From Methylophilus sp. DW102 (GTDB taxonomy: Bacteria > Pseudomonadota > Gammaproteobacteria > Burkholderiales > Methylophilaceae): 64,000 nt of DNA. Below the pieces are notes generated by a model. The model saw only the letters and a list, made by a program, of their open reading frames with translations. It did no database searches and had not been told where the DNA came from. Position 1 is the stretch's first letter; each line of letters begins with the position of its first letter. Made by a program: the position numbers and the translations under genes. Positions 27,536 to 37,600 of the stretch are shown one piece after another. The DNA lies in assembly GCF_037076555.1 (NCBI RefSeq), contig NZ_AP029023.1:2480001-2544000 (forward strand), in the 5' to 3' direction.

Positions 27536-28720
27536 TTATTCGGCATTGGCTTGTACGCTGCCACCCAGTTGACGGATGCGCTGCGTAACAAATTCGAGCA
27601 AGCGCTCGCTTAACGGCAGGCTTTGCGCCTGTTGCAAGTGCTGCAAGGCTTGCGCATTCTGGCCCACGGCTTGTAATGAAATGGCGTACGCCACCATCCA
27701 TTGTGCATGCCCTGGCCGCAGCAGCGTCGCGCGTTCAAAATGTGGCAAGGCAGCGGCATGCTGCCCGGTTTGCTGATAAGCCATGGCCAGCATCCATTGC
27801 GATTCGGCATCTTGCGCCAGCGCACTGGCCACCGGTTTTAATGTTTGTAACACCGCCTCTGCCTGACCATGTGCCAACTGCCATCTGGCGAGTGATTTTG
27901 GCAAACCCGCTTGAGCCGGAAACTGCTTGATGCCGGCCTGCAAGACCGAGACAGCCTCAGCCTCTTGCCGGGACTCAAACAAATAGGCGGCCAACAGCTG
28001 GCGTGCATCTTCAGACTGCGGATAAATCGTCAGCGCTTGCCTGAGCATTGCCAACGCCTCGTTCAAACGACCTTTTTGCTCATGATCGACGGCACGCTGG
28101 ATCAAGACATTCACTTCCTGCTCAGGTCTGACATGTTTATTGACCATGCCTTTTTCGGCTGACTTTTCATCACTTTTGCCCTGGCCCTGGTCCGCGTGTG
28201 TCTCCAACGTAGGCGCGATGGTGGCAACAGTGATTGCCGCCGTATCCGCGGTCTTCATGCTGAACTCACCCTCGACTTGTGGTGCAGCAACATTAGCCAC
28301 GGGCTTCACTTGAGCAACGACAGCGCGCGCACTGGGCTTTGTAGGAGCAGGTTCGGACTGCCAGGCACTGAACAATGACCTGGTCAACTGCGGTGGCGCC
28401 CAAGTCGCCACCGTGCCTGCCTCTGCGGCTGCCGGGGCTAAAACAGTCTCTACGCGTGGTTTTTGGCCTTGAGCCTGCGGCGCGGCCTGTGGTATCGCAG
28501 TCACATGCTGCGGATAAAAATACGCCATCAACATGGGCGAATTCATCCACACCCATCCGGCTGTCGCAAGCAGCAGCCCGCCGCCGATCAGGCGATTCAA
28601 CCAACGGCCAGGCGGTGCTGTCTGTGCAGACAACACTGGCTTGACCTGCCCGGTCCAACCATCAGTGGTGTTGCCCTGACGGGCCTCTACGTTTTGTAAC
28701 ACCTGATTAATCAAGCTCAT
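27536..28720 (-). CDS. mshN: MSHA biogenesis protein MshN (TPR)
   Basis: Inner-membrane anchored TPR protein of the MSHA pilus apparatus. MSLINQVLQNVEARQ is the conserved MshN start, here at 28720 behind a GGAGGAAT ribosome-binding site; the frame extends to 28768 but without support. A single membrane helix lies at about residues 38-60, followed by a Pro/Ala-rich periplasmic linker and at least four TPR-like repeats from about residue 200 to the end. The length is 394 aa. Last gene of the leftward mshI-N block. Confidence 0.88.
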   Translation of the reverse strand: MSLINQVLQNVEARQGNTTDGWTGQVKPVLSAQTAPPGRWLNRLIGGGLLLATAGWVWMNSPMLMAYFYPQHVTAIPQAAPQAQGQKPRVETVLAPAAAEAGTVATWAPPQLTRSLFSAWQSEPAPTKPSARAVVAQVKPVANVAAPQVEGEFSMKTADTAAITVATIAPTLETHADQGQGKSDEKSAEKGMVNKHVRPEQEVNVLIQRAVDHEQKGRLNEALAMLRQALTIYPQSEDARQLLAAYLFESRQEAEAVSVLQAGIKQFPAQAGLPKSLARWQLAHGQAEAVLQTLKPVASALAQDAESQWMLAMAYQQTGQHAAALPHFERATLLRPGHAQWMVAYAISLQAVGQNAQALQHLQQAQSLPLSERLLEFVTQRIRQLGGSVQANAE

Positions 28721-28739
28721 TTGATTCCTCCGTCGCCTG

Positions 28740-29630
28740 CTAACGACCAAACCCGGCCAGGGTGGCATGCAACGTCAACCACCATTTAAACCCATGCTCC
28801 AGCCAACGATGCTGTGCTTTGACACTGGCTTGTGTATCAAGAATCGCCGCTTTCACATCCTCGGTTGTAACCCTGTGCTGACCACGGCCAAACGCAGACA
28901 ATAATGCTTTATGCGCCAGAATATTCAACAAGCGTGGAATGCCGTTGGCATACCGGTATAGCAATCGCATGCTAGCCGGACTAAACACCATGCCGCCCTG
29001 ATACCCAGCCACATGCATGCGATGATTCAAATAAAACGCTAATTCTTCCCATTGCAGGCCTTTGAGGTGATATTCAAAGCCAATGCGCTGCCGCAGTTGG
29101 CGAATAGACGAATGGTTGAGACGTTCTTCCAGCTCAGGCTGGCCAAAAATGACCACTTGTAACAACTTGCGCTTTTCGGTTTCGAGGTTACTCAGCAAGC
29201 GCAAGGCTTCCAGCGTTTCCAGCGGCATGGCTTGCACTTCATCAAGGCAGACCACCACATGCGTGCCTTTTTCAGCAAAGGTCAGCAATGTGCGATGCAG
29301 CGCATCTATCATGTCATGGTGGGTAAACTCAGGCTTGAAGGCGACGCCAAACTCGGTGGCCAGCGTCATCAGTAAGGCGTGCGGGTCAAGATAGGGGTTG
29401 GGGAGGTAAGCAATCTGGCAACCGGGTTCCAAGGCTTTGAGCAGGCGCCGGCAGAGCAATGTTTTACCGGTGCCAACTTCACCTGTGATTTTGACAAAGC
29501 CTTCACCCGACTCAATCGCAATCAATAGCGTATTCAGCGCTTCTTGCAACGTGCGTGTGGCGTAATAAAAGCTCGTATCCGGCGTGATCGAAAATGGAAA
29601 CTCTTTTAAGCCAAAATGCTGCAGGTACAT
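28740..29630 (-). CDS. mshM: MSHA biogenesis ATPase MshM (ExeA/GspA-like AAA)
   Basis: Cytosolic AAA ATPase of the ExeA type, thought to help the secretin cross the cell wall. The start MYLQHFGLKEFPFSITPD is characteristic; Walker A is GEVGTGKT near residue 53, Walker B is VVVCLDEVQ near residue 130, and a sensor/arginine segment IRQLRQRI follows. The 296 aa lack the peptidoglycan-binding part of ExeA, as is usual for MshM. It is 19 bp upstream of mshN and 8 bp after mshL. Confidence 0.9.
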   Translation of the reverse strand: MYLQHFGLKEFPFSITPDTSFYYATRTLQEALNTLLIAIESGEGFVKITGEVGTGKTLLCRRLLKALEPGCQIAYLPNPYLDPHALLMTLATEFGVAFKPEFTHHDMIDALHRTLLTFAEKGTHVVVCLDEVQAMPLETLEALRLLSNLETEKRKLLQVVIFGQPELEERLNHSSIRQLRQRIGFEYHLKGLQWEELAFYLNHRMHVAGYQGGMVFSPASMRLLYRYANGIPRLLNILAHKALLSAFGRGQHRVTTEDVKAAILDTQASVKAQHRWLEHGFKWWLTLHATLAGFGR

Positions 29631-29638
29631 GCCCGCTC

Positions 29639-31417
29639 CTAAAATGCGTTGTCTGACTTGAGTTTTTCTACCCGGTCCTGGCTGTCGAGCATATCTTGCG
29701 CCCAGTTATCGCCACTGCGGACCACGGTGGATTTGAGCAGAATGACCAGTTCTGTTTTGGTGGAGCTTTGGTCTTTCTGGCGGAACAGGTTACCCAAAAA
29801 TTTGACATCGCCCAAACCAGGTACTTTTGTACGTGTATTATCCACGGACTCTGACATCAGCCCGCCGATCGCAATCACACTGCCATCGCGGGTACGCACG
29901 ATGCTATCGGTTTCATTGATGTTGGAGGAGGCCGTTGGAATCGTGTAGGTGCCACCGTTGGCACTGGACAAACTCACAGTACGGTTGACCTGGGTGACTT
30001 CACTGATAAACGGATGGACGTGCAGAATAATGTTGTCGTCCTTGTCAATTTGCGGTGTCACATCCAGTGAAATACCAGAAAAATACGGTTGCAGCTGAAT
30101 ATCTGGCGTCACTACGGCACCACCCGTGGTGGTGGTGACATTGGTACGCACATTGGTCACATAGAACGCATCATTCCCCACCTTGAGTACCGCCTTCTGG
30201 TTGTTGATGGTGGCAATGCGCGGACTGGACAGGACTTCTACATTACCCTGCGTTTCGAGAAAGTTAAGCAGCGCAGAAAAGTTTTTGCCTTGTACCGCTA
30301 ACGCAAACATTGAGCCGCCTATCGACACCGGGTCACTGTTACTCAAAGCGCCAGGTACGGTGCTGGTCAGCGTGCCGTTGGTCAGGGTACCGGTTTCTCC
30401 CAGGGTGGTATTACCGTTGACGTTACCAAAGGTGTAATCGCGGCCGCGAATGTTTCTGACCGCCGCCCAGTTAATCCCTTGTTGCGAGTTTCTATTCAGT
30501 TGCACCTTGATAATCTTGGCTTCCAGAATCACCTGACGATCCACGGTCACCTGCATCAGACTCAGAAATTTCTCCACCTGGCGGATTTCCTTGGGCATGG
30601 CTTTGACCATGATCAGGCCAGACTGCGCGTTAATGACTACCTTGCGCCCGTTTTCTTCGCCAATCAGGCTACTCAATGAGCCTGCAATCTCGTCCCAAAA
30701 GTCATTATTGGTACGCATACTCACATCTGAAGCATACACTTGCAGGTTGGAGGCGCCCGAGGCCGCCTGGTTGCCTGTGCCTGTCCCGGTTGAGCCAGAG
30801 CCAACGCCCATGGCGCCGTTCATGGCGGCGGCCTGCCCGGCCACGCCTGCGGCACCGCCCGCACCCGAACCGCTGGCCGTCCCGGACGTGACACGGGTGG
30901 CAGAAGACCCTCTGCGAGCGCCTGTAATGTAATTAACCTGGAAAACCCGGGTTTGCAGGGTTTGTGGCTCGACAAAAATCTGTTTGCCGTTCATTTTGTA
31001 CTCATAACCATACAAGTCACGCAAGGCATTGAGCGCTTCAAACAGCGTGACATCGCGCAGGTTAATCGTAATCTCGCCTTTCAGCTCCGGGCTTAAGGCA
31101 ATGCTGTAAGGACTGCCAGAGACGATGCCCATCAGCACCTGGCTAGCCGGGGCTTTGTTAACCACAAGGTCAAAACGCGGCTCGACACGTTTGGCCAGCG
31201 CTTTGGGTGGCTCAATTTTAAGTGGCTCAAACAACTCATCCGTCACTTCTTTAGGCGGCGGCACCACTTGTGCTTGCGCCTTGGCCGCAGAGGTCGCCAA
31301 TTCGTTTTGTATTTTTGGCTGAATTGATGGATTGGTCGGCGTGAACGGGTTACTGGTGCATCCAGCCAACCCGGCGCCTATCATCATCACACCCAAGGTA
31401 TTCACAAAAGTTTTCAT
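29639..31417 (-). CDS. mshL: MSHA outer-membrane secretin MshL (lipoprotein)
   Basis: Forms the outer-membrane channel for the pilus. The start at 31417 follows a GAGAG site and gives a lipoprotein signal ending LAGC (Cys20), so the longer frame to 31441 is discounted. A short STN-type domain (VSGSPYSIAL..LKGEITINLRDVTL) is followed by an N-domain, a Gly/Ala/Ser/Thr-rich low-complexity insert at about residues 170-220, and the C-terminal secretin core with VPGLGDVKFLGNLFR and TELVILLKSTVV. The length of about 592 aa fits the PilQ/MshL family. Confidence 0.94.
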   Translation of the reverse strand: MKTFVNTLGVMMIGAGLAGCTSNPFTPTNPSIQPKIQNELATSAAKAQAQVVPPPKEVTDELFEPLKIEPPKALAKRVEPRFDLVVNKAPASQVLMGIVSGSPYSIALSPELKGEITINLRDVTLFEALNALRDLYGYEYKMNGKQIFVEPQTLQTRVFQVNYITGARRGSSATRVTSGTASGSGAGGAAGVAGQAAAMNGAMGVGSGSTGTGTGNQAASGASNLQVYASDVSMRTNNDFWDEIAGSLSSLIGEENGRKVVINAQSGLIMVKAMPKEIRQVEKFLSLMQVTVDRQVILEAKIIKVQLNRNSQQGINWAAVRNIRGRDYTFGNVNGNTTLGETGTLTNGTLTSTVPGALSNSDPVSIGGSMFALAVQGKNFSALLNFLETQGNVEVLSSPRIATINNQKAVLKVGNDAFYVTNVRTNVTTTTGGAVVTPDIQLQPYFSGISLDVTPQIDKDDNIILHVHPFISEVTQVNRTVSLSSANGGTYTIPTASSNINETDSIVRTRDGSVIAIGGLMSESVDNTRTKVPGLGDVKFLGNLFRQKDQSSTKTELVILLKSTVVRSGDNWAQDMLDSQDRVEKLKSDNAF

Positions 31418-31478
31418 AGCAGTCTCTCTATTGATATTCACCTGGCGGCCACTTCAGCCAATCGCAGGCATTTTCACT

Positions 31479-31862
31479 TTATTTTTTAACCGTTTTTGCC
31501 TGTTTGGCTTTTTTTATCTGCGCAGGCGGCGGTGCCTGCATCACAACACTGGTCAACCCCAAGCCCAACAGTTTTTTCTCACCGTTTTGATTGATAAACA
31601 CCGCTTGCTGGTGCTTGACCGAAACCAGTTTAAAACCTTGATAACGCTCACCCAAGTTAACGAGCTCGCCATTGACCACAGCAAACCCATGCTTGCCGTT
31701 GTCCTGAATGGCCGTGACTTGCCAAGCCTGCGCAGTCTCCGTTTGTGCCTCTGGCAGATAAGGCAATACGGCAGCTGGCGGCTTCGTAGGGTCTATCATT
31801 TGCTCGGCGGCCTGGCTATGTGCCATGCTGACCAATACCATCCAAATCATGAATATGCGCAT
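31479..31862 (-). CDS. mshK: MSHA biogenesis protein MshK
   Basis: Small exported protein of the pilus apparatus, PilP/GspC-like in position. A signal peptide (MRIFMIWMVLVSMAHSQA) precedes DPTKPPA, a motif shared by MshK and GspC-like proteins, and a small beta domain with GVNGELVNLGERYQGFKLV-type strands (here VVNGELVNLG). The tail is basic. The start at 31862 overlaps the mshJ stop by 1-2 nt. 127 aa. Assignment rests on the signature and on its place between mshJ and mshL. Confidence 0.82.
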   Translation of the reverse strand: MRIFMIWMVLVSMAHSQAAEQMIDPTKPPAAVLPYLPEAQTETAQAWQVTAIQDNGKHGFAVVNGELVNLGERYQGFKLVSVKHQQAVFINQNGEKKLLGLGLTSVVMQAPPPAQIKKAKQAKTVKK

Positions 31863-31863
31863 G

Positions 31864-32577
31864 CTATATCCCCAACCAGGCGTTTTCCCCACTCAGGGTA
31901 TACACTTGAAAAATCAATTCGCTTTCTGGGTAGCCGCCTTTAAGCTCGGCATTTTCCCATGCCAGTTTACGGCCGATCGCTTTCAGTGACTTGCTATACG
32001 CCATCAACGCAAAATACTGCCCTTTTAAATGGACTTTCACAGCATGCTGATAGACATGCGGCACATTCTTCCAGACCTCGTCCGAGGCCGCAGTAGAATC
32101 AGCCCCTGATGCGGTTTGTGCCTGTAATCGCTTTCTTTGCGTTTCGATAAAATCCACCACGGGCAAGGACTGTATCTCGATCACTTGCACATCGGTATGT
32201 TTTTCCAGCAGTTTCTTCAACATATCCACCATGGCTTGTGGCGAAACCATAAATGCAGACACCTTGAGTAATTCCTCTGTCTGGCTGGCCATTTTTTGCC
32301 TGGTTTCTTCAATCTCATGCTGAAGCGCCTGCGTGGCGGGCTGTGGCGCCGCCTGGGCAGCAATCTTGGTCAGCTGCTCGGTCAGGGTGGTCGTATCGTT
32401 TTGTATTTTGAGGATTTCCTGCTGGGTGCTGGCCAGTTGCACCCGCTGTGGCTCCAGCAAAAAGGTATCCATCAGGCCCACCACGGCAAACAATCCGGTG
32501 CCAAACAGCATCCAGCGTTCGCGCATCGAGAACGCTTGCCATTTATCGCTGATTGCCTGTAGTTTTTCAGATCGCAT
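31864..32577 (-). CDS. mshJ: MSHA biogenesis protein MshJ (PilO-like)
   Basis: Bitopic inner-membrane protein equivalent to PilO of type IV pili. A cytosolic stretch with ERWMLFGTG, one membrane helix at about residues 22-42, a coiled coil (about 45-105) and a ferredoxin-like periplasmic domain containing VQVIEIQSLP and VHLKGQYFALM. The length is 237 aa. Starts 4 bp after the PilN-like gene and nearly overlaps mshK. Confidence 0.87.
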   Translation of the reverse strand: MRSEKLQAISDKWQAFSMRERWMLFGTGLFAVVGLMDTFLLEPQRVQLASTQQEILKIQNDTTTLTEQLTKIAAQAAPQPATQALQHEIEETRQKMASQTEELLKVSAFMVSPQAMVDMLKKLLEKHTDVQVIEIQSLPVVDFIETQRKRLQAQTASGADSTAASDEVWKNVPHVYQHAVKVHLKGQYFALMAYSKSLKAIGRKLAWENAELKGGYPESELIFQVYTLSGENAWLGI

Positions 32578-32580
32578 GAC

Positions 32581-33447
32581 TTACTGTCTCCCGCTCTGGT
32601 TGCCGGGCTGAGGTGGCACCGTCTGGCGCACAAATTCGTCCCAACTCATGCCATTAACCAATTTGTTCGTGGCTTGCGTATCACGCCCCTTGACTTCAAA
32701 TGTATACACTTTGAGTCCAGGCACTTCAGCGGCTGCCGGGCTGCCAGGGGCTGACGGCGCAGGTGTTGAAGCAGCTGGCACAGCGGCTGGATCGGCTCCC
32801 GCACCCTCTTTACCAGCAGGCGCAGCCGCTACCGGATCTGGCGTCGGGGTTGATGCCGGGCTTGCAGGGTTAGCGCTGGTGCGTGACTGCGGTTTGTGCA
32901 ACTCGACTTGCTTAAACTGTATGCCGGAAAACTCGGTGCCTGCAAAGACAGACTGGCTGGAGAGTAAATCCAGATAAGCCGGAATATCTTGTGATTGCAA
33001 GGCCTGGCCGGTGAGTGACAGATGCTGGACGGCAGGCTCGACCTTGAACCCGGTCAACCAGACACCAGGTTGCTGCTGCCCTGTAAATGCCCGTAAATAG
33101 TCGATCAAATGAGCAGACTGCTCTGAAATCGACTGCTGAAAAATAGCCAGAATTTGCGACTGCATTTCCAAACGCCCCTTGAGCGCTTTTAATTCTGCCT
33201 CGAGCTTGCTGTTATCGATTGGCGCGGCTTTTTTCGAGAACTCTTCCACTTTCTTCTGCATCATTTCGTACTGCGCAACGGCCTGGTTACGTTGCACCTG
33301 TAGCTGCGCATTTTCATCTGCGAGGCCGGTGTAGAAGAAATACATCACCACTGCGGCCAGCAGGTACACTGCTACCACCATAGGCAGCGTGAACCACTCT
33401 TTGGCCTTGACGCCTCCACCTTCATACAGGTTAATCTGCTGACTCAT
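32581..33447 (-). CDS. PilN-like inner-membrane protein of the MSHA system (MshI2-type)
   Basis: Fills the PilN slot between mshI and mshJ; sometimes named MshI2. The start MSQQINLYEGG recalls the PilN N-terminus that docks to PilM. One membrane helix (about residues 20-42) leads to a coiled coil (45-100), a ferredoxin-like domain with VWLTGFKVE and LTGQALQSQDIPAYL, and then a long Pro/Ala-rich linker (about 190-245) before a short conserved tail. The length of 288 aa exceeds PilN because of this linker. Overlaps mshI by 4 nt. Confidence 0.85.
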   Translation of the reverse strand: MSQQINLYEGGGVKAKEWFTLPMVVAVYLLAAVVMYFFYTGLADENAQLQVQRNQAVAQYEMMQKKVEEFSKKAAPIDNSKLEAELKALKGRLEMQSQILAIFQQSISEQSAHLIDYLRAFTGQQQPGVWLTGFKVEPAVQHLSLTGQALQSQDIPAYLDLLSSQSVFAGTEFSGIQFKQVELHKPQSRTSANPASPASTPTPDPVAAAPAGKEGAGADPAAVPAASTPAPSAPGSPAAAEVPGLKVYTFEVKGRDTQATNKLVNGMSWDEFVRQTVPPQPGNQSGRQ

Positions 33448-34382
33448 ACGGCCGCCTCCTGACGCAAGGCAGCACCCAGGGCAGGCATCAACATGGCCTG
33501 TTTTTCAAGGCTGGAAAAATCCTGGTTGGCAGGCAGCTCAACAACATCTTCCAGGTTAAAAACATTGACCGGCACATAGAGGCTGGAACTCAGGCCGCTC
33601 ACCAGATAATCGCGATGCACGACCGGCGCCACCACCATACGGTTCAAGCTCAGGAAAGGAAACTGACGGTCAAAGCTGTCCAGCGAGCGTTGCAGCTCAA
33701 GCACCAATTTATCAAAATTGATTCTGAAGATTTCGTCCCTATCGTTCAAAAAGTCGCGATCCAGCTCAATCAGACGCGTATGGTAAAGCTCACCTTTTGC
33801 CGTAAACGTGATCAGGCAACCGCGTGGCAGGATGCTCACCATCACCAGCGCGCGATCTTCGTGTTCAAGCAAATGGGCAATATTGCGTTGTGCCAGCGCG
33901 TGCACATCAATCGAACGCAGGTTAAATCCGGCATCGACCAAATGATTACCCGCACCGGTTACCGTAGCTTTTTTGGCGCAAATCGCCAGCATCAGCGCTT
34001 GGCGATTTGCCACAGAGGGATCCGAAGGCAGATCAATCCCATCAACCACCGCTTGTTCTACCGCATAATCAAGCAATCCCTTGAGTTTCCAGCGTAACGC
34101 CGGTTTTACTTCATCCTCTGGCAAATTGGGCTTGTCGATCTGCACAATGTTGTACTGGTCGACATTGAGTACCAGATTGCAGGGTAAAGACTTGAGGTCA
34201 TTTTTGGTCACAAAGTGACGTAATGTGGAAGTAGCATCCAGCGGTATTTGCTCAACCGCCGCAAACGAAACCACCGGCTTGGTCCCTTCTGCAGGCGGCG
34301 TCAAGGCAACAGTACTCACATGCATGTCGGTAAAACTCACCCCTACCTGCTGCTTGTTTTTTTGTCTTTTAAACCATTGCAT
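33444..34382 (-). CDS. mshI: MSHA biogenesis protein MshI (PilM-like)
   Basis: Cytosolic actin-fold ATPase-like component that recruits the PilN-type partner. MQWFKRQKNKQQVGVSF at the start, PALRWKLKGLLDY and the conserved VDGIDLP segment resemble MshI/PilM. The start at 34382 (312 aa) is taken from family resemblance; the frame opens to 34427 and no strong ribosome-binding site settles it. First gene of the I-N block, about 190 nt after a predicted sigma-54 start site. Confidence 0.85.
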   Translation of the reverse strand: MQWFKRQKNKQQVGVSFTDMHVSTVALTPPAEGTKPVVSFAAVEQIPLDATSTLRHFVTKNDLKSLPCNLVLNVDQYNIVQIDKPNLPEDEVKPALRWKLKGLLDYAVEQAVVDGIDLPSDPSVANRQALMLAICAKKATVTGAGNHLVDAGFNLRSIDVHALAQRNIAHLLEHEDRALVMVSILPRGCLITFTAKGELYHTRLIELDRDFLNDRDEIFRINFDKLVLELQRSLDSFDRQFPFLSLNRMVVAPVVHRDYLVSGLSSSLYVPVNVFNLEDVVELPANQDFSSLEKQAMLMPALGAALRQEAAV

Positions 34383-34581
34383 AGAGAGTCGCCAGTCTTT
34401 CAGAGTCACTTTATCATTTAAAATCAAAGAATAATAATACTTACTTCAAGCACAATCGCAAATTAGTATACACAAAAAAGTCGCACATCAAATCATCTTC
34501 TTATGCGCAAAATGACTTAAGTGGCCATGCGCCATCGTGGCACCAGACAATCCCGCTATCCGGCCACGCCTCATATATGCG

Positions 34582-34597
34582 AGCAACTTTAGTGCCT
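34582..34597 (-). promoter_or_regulatory. Sigma-54 promoter of the mshI-N operon
   Basis: The complement reads AGGCACTAAAGTTGCT: GG (34596-34595) and GC (34584-34583) exactly 10 nt apart, with GGCAC and TTGCT both matching the RpoN consensus. It points to mshI across the 296-bp gap 34383-34678. The predicted start is near 34572. Apart from this site and the terminator at 34629 I see nothing else in the gap. Confidence 0.8.
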
Positions 34598-34628
34598 GAA
34601 ACGGGAGATCAAATGCAGGAATAAGACG

Positions 34629-34657
34629 ACAAAACCACCTGATTTAGGTGGTTTTGT
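34629..34657 (-). terminator. Intrinsic terminator after mshQ
   Basis: ACAAAACCACCT (34629-34640) and its perfect complement (34646-34657) with a 5-nt loop. Leftward it lies 22 nt after the mshQ stop; GGTTTTGT of the stem supplies the U-rich side. It separates the mshA-Q transcript from the mshI promoter. Confidence 0.8.
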
Positions 34658-34678
34658 ATAGGCGAGGACGGATATCAA

Positions 34679-37600
34679 CTAAAAGTTCTCGCGCATGTAT
34701 ATGATAGGTGCCTTATAAATACCGAAGGTGGCGCGCGCACTAGGGTCTGCGCCAAACCATCCCCCCAAACCATCTGTCCCGTCAGCGGCGTTAGACTGAA
34801 CACTACTGGTACAAGTACGATCTCCGCCGGCACTGCCAAAATTGAGATCCAGATCTACACTCCCTGTATTGGGTGTTGTGCCCGACACGCCCGGAGCGCT
34901 CAAGCGCAAACTCATAACCCCATTATTCATGGCACTGTTCACGCTCAACACGGTTTCACAGGCATTAAGATTGCCTCTGTAGTTTTTCATGGCGATGGTA
35001 TTCAGTGGAAAGCTGGTGCACGTATCGTCTGAACTGCGGCGATACCCACCGCCACCCCAGTACTGCACTTCAACGGGAACAATCAACGGCAATAACTCAG
35101 AGCCATGCGCAGGCGTAATGGCAACTCGTCCATAACGGTAGGTGGCACTTGATAAAGTAATCGTGGCAGGATCGGTTGCAACGCCATCGGAATCCTGTAC
35201 GCGCGTCGTCACCGAAAAGGTTTGCTCTGCAATAGGGCTTGCAGGACGTGTCACGTTAAATCTTGCGGTCATCGCCGCTTTCCCGCCAGACCACCCCCCC
35301 TGTAGCGCAGGACTATGGACACTTTGACTTAATGTCCCACCTACCAGCGGAGGATTAGTTGAGAAATTAAAGTTTGCCCAAGCACTTGGATTATTGAACT
35401 TGGCATAACTGCTGGGTCCCGTGCCTGTGTAATATGTCGTGGTCGCCCCATACCCATTCTGGGCAGTAATGGTAAATGGTATCTCCAAACCAGCTTTGGT
35501 GCTGGTATCCTGATTATAGTAGACAAAAGTACTACAAGCTTGCTTGCTCCCCCCTGTAGTGATCACAAACTTATTCGGAATGAATCTACCAAAAAAACTA
35601 CTTGCAGCGGTATTGCCAAAATTGCAGCCATATTTCTTGGGGGTACCCGTGCCCGTATTATCAAATCCGCCATTATCACAATCTCCATTAGCTTTATCTA
35701 CAGCGGTAAAAGTATCGTCATAGACCCCTTGGGCTGCAAATTGAAAAAAGCCAACCTCACTGTACTTAAAACTATCACTGCTACTGGTGCCACTACTGGC
35801 CGCAGGAAATTTGTTAGGAGTTATAGGGTCATAGCTAATCTGCCCCATCGTCACTACACCATCATGCTGATAGACTTTTGACGTATCTATAGAAGGTGTT
35901 CCGTTATAGCCGCTTTCACCAGTCACAGCTGTTAAGTTAAAACTATCTGTGCCTGCCTTAAGCTTGTAAGTATAGGTCGGCGAGGGGGTAGTAGACGAGA
36001 GGCTTGTGTTGGTAGTTGAAACTGTAAAGGACTGCGGCCGAATGGCAAAGTTATCAGAAGAACAACCCGATTTGTTCTGACCGGCGTCACTCACCTGACA
36101 ACGCACCTTGGTATATGCTTGCTTCACATCTGAGGCGTTGAATGTCACTGTTTTATGCCCGCCATCCGAAGCCATGAAGCTAACAGACTTGGTCGCGATG
36201 ATGTTCGTACTGCAGGTGTTATTACTATCGGTGACCAAATCAACTTTTAAACCAGACGAATTGTAGCCGTTGGACTGTTCACCATTGGCAAGTACGGCAA
36301 CCACCTCAACATCAAAAGACTGACCAAGCACCTTGGTGTAGAGTGGGTTACGCTTAGATGAGTCAGCTTTTAGGTTGTTATATTTAATGGGGGCACTTTC
36401 CATACACTCAAACGTATTCACACACGCCGTGTTCGTCATGGTAAAACTACAACTTTGCGAATTATTTGCCGTGTTCCAGCACTTGATGCCATTCATCGGC
36501 CCTTTGCTGAGGCCCGTCGCTCCCAAGGTATAAGTAGCTGCAGCGCTACCTTGTAAGGTAATGGTGTCAATGGTGCGGTCACTCCCAACGTCGAACTGGG
36601 CGTCCGGTGTCACCGTGACGGTTGGAGAGTTGGGAGAAATGGTCAGCGTCCCCGTAAGGCTACCTGAATTGATTAACTGGTTATCCGGACAAGGCATGGT
36701 AGAAACCAAACAAGCCATGACCTGAATATCGACCGGACATAAAGAGGAACTGCCAGGGTGGCGTATTTCCAGGTGATCATAATCAGGCACCAGGGTTGAG
36801 CCAACCACAAAGTCATAGCTGAATGTGTATGTTCCAGGCGATGTAAAGTCGTATTCAATCGCAGCGCCTGTGTCTGTTAAAGTGGTATTGACTGTATTCC
36901 CCAATTGGCCTGTTTTGGCGATCGCACAGGCGACGGAATTGTCATTGGACCAGAATGTTTGGTAATTGCCTACGCAATAACGGCCAAATTTCCCATCCCG
37001 CTCCCTGAAACTCTCAACCACATCCAGGTTGGCAGGCAAACTTGTACTAGAAGGGCACTGAACATTCGTATTTCCACTTCCTGAAGAGCAGCTACCTGCA
37101 TAAGGATAAGTCCCGGCGACCTGTTTGCCGTTGGTATCGACGTAACGAACACCACATCCACAGTCAGAGCCACCCAAATAGGTATCCACCACATGATAAT
37201 AACGCACTGGATTACTGGAGCTGACTGGATACAACAAAGGAATATTAATCGTGACCTTTGCAGTCACAAAGTCATAGGGATAGGTATAACTCCAATCGAT
37301 AGTGATTTGTGGACCGCCGCCGATATTGTTCGCAGGAACAGTGAACTGCGAACGGGTTGTCTGCGCATTTCCAGCGGATGCGTTAGCTGGCGTCACCGCT
37401 GTCATTGCTTGCGCTGTATAGCTTCCTGGCGCGTTGTAGGCAAAGTGATCAGGGCCATAAATAGTATTATTGCCACGAATATAAATCCCGTTATCTAACC
37501 GACTATTAGCTGGCGTTCGATCAGGTTGATAAAGCTGGCCGCTACTATTGAGCCTTTGTACCTGAATTTGGGAGTTATCATTGATGAAGATTTTCAACCC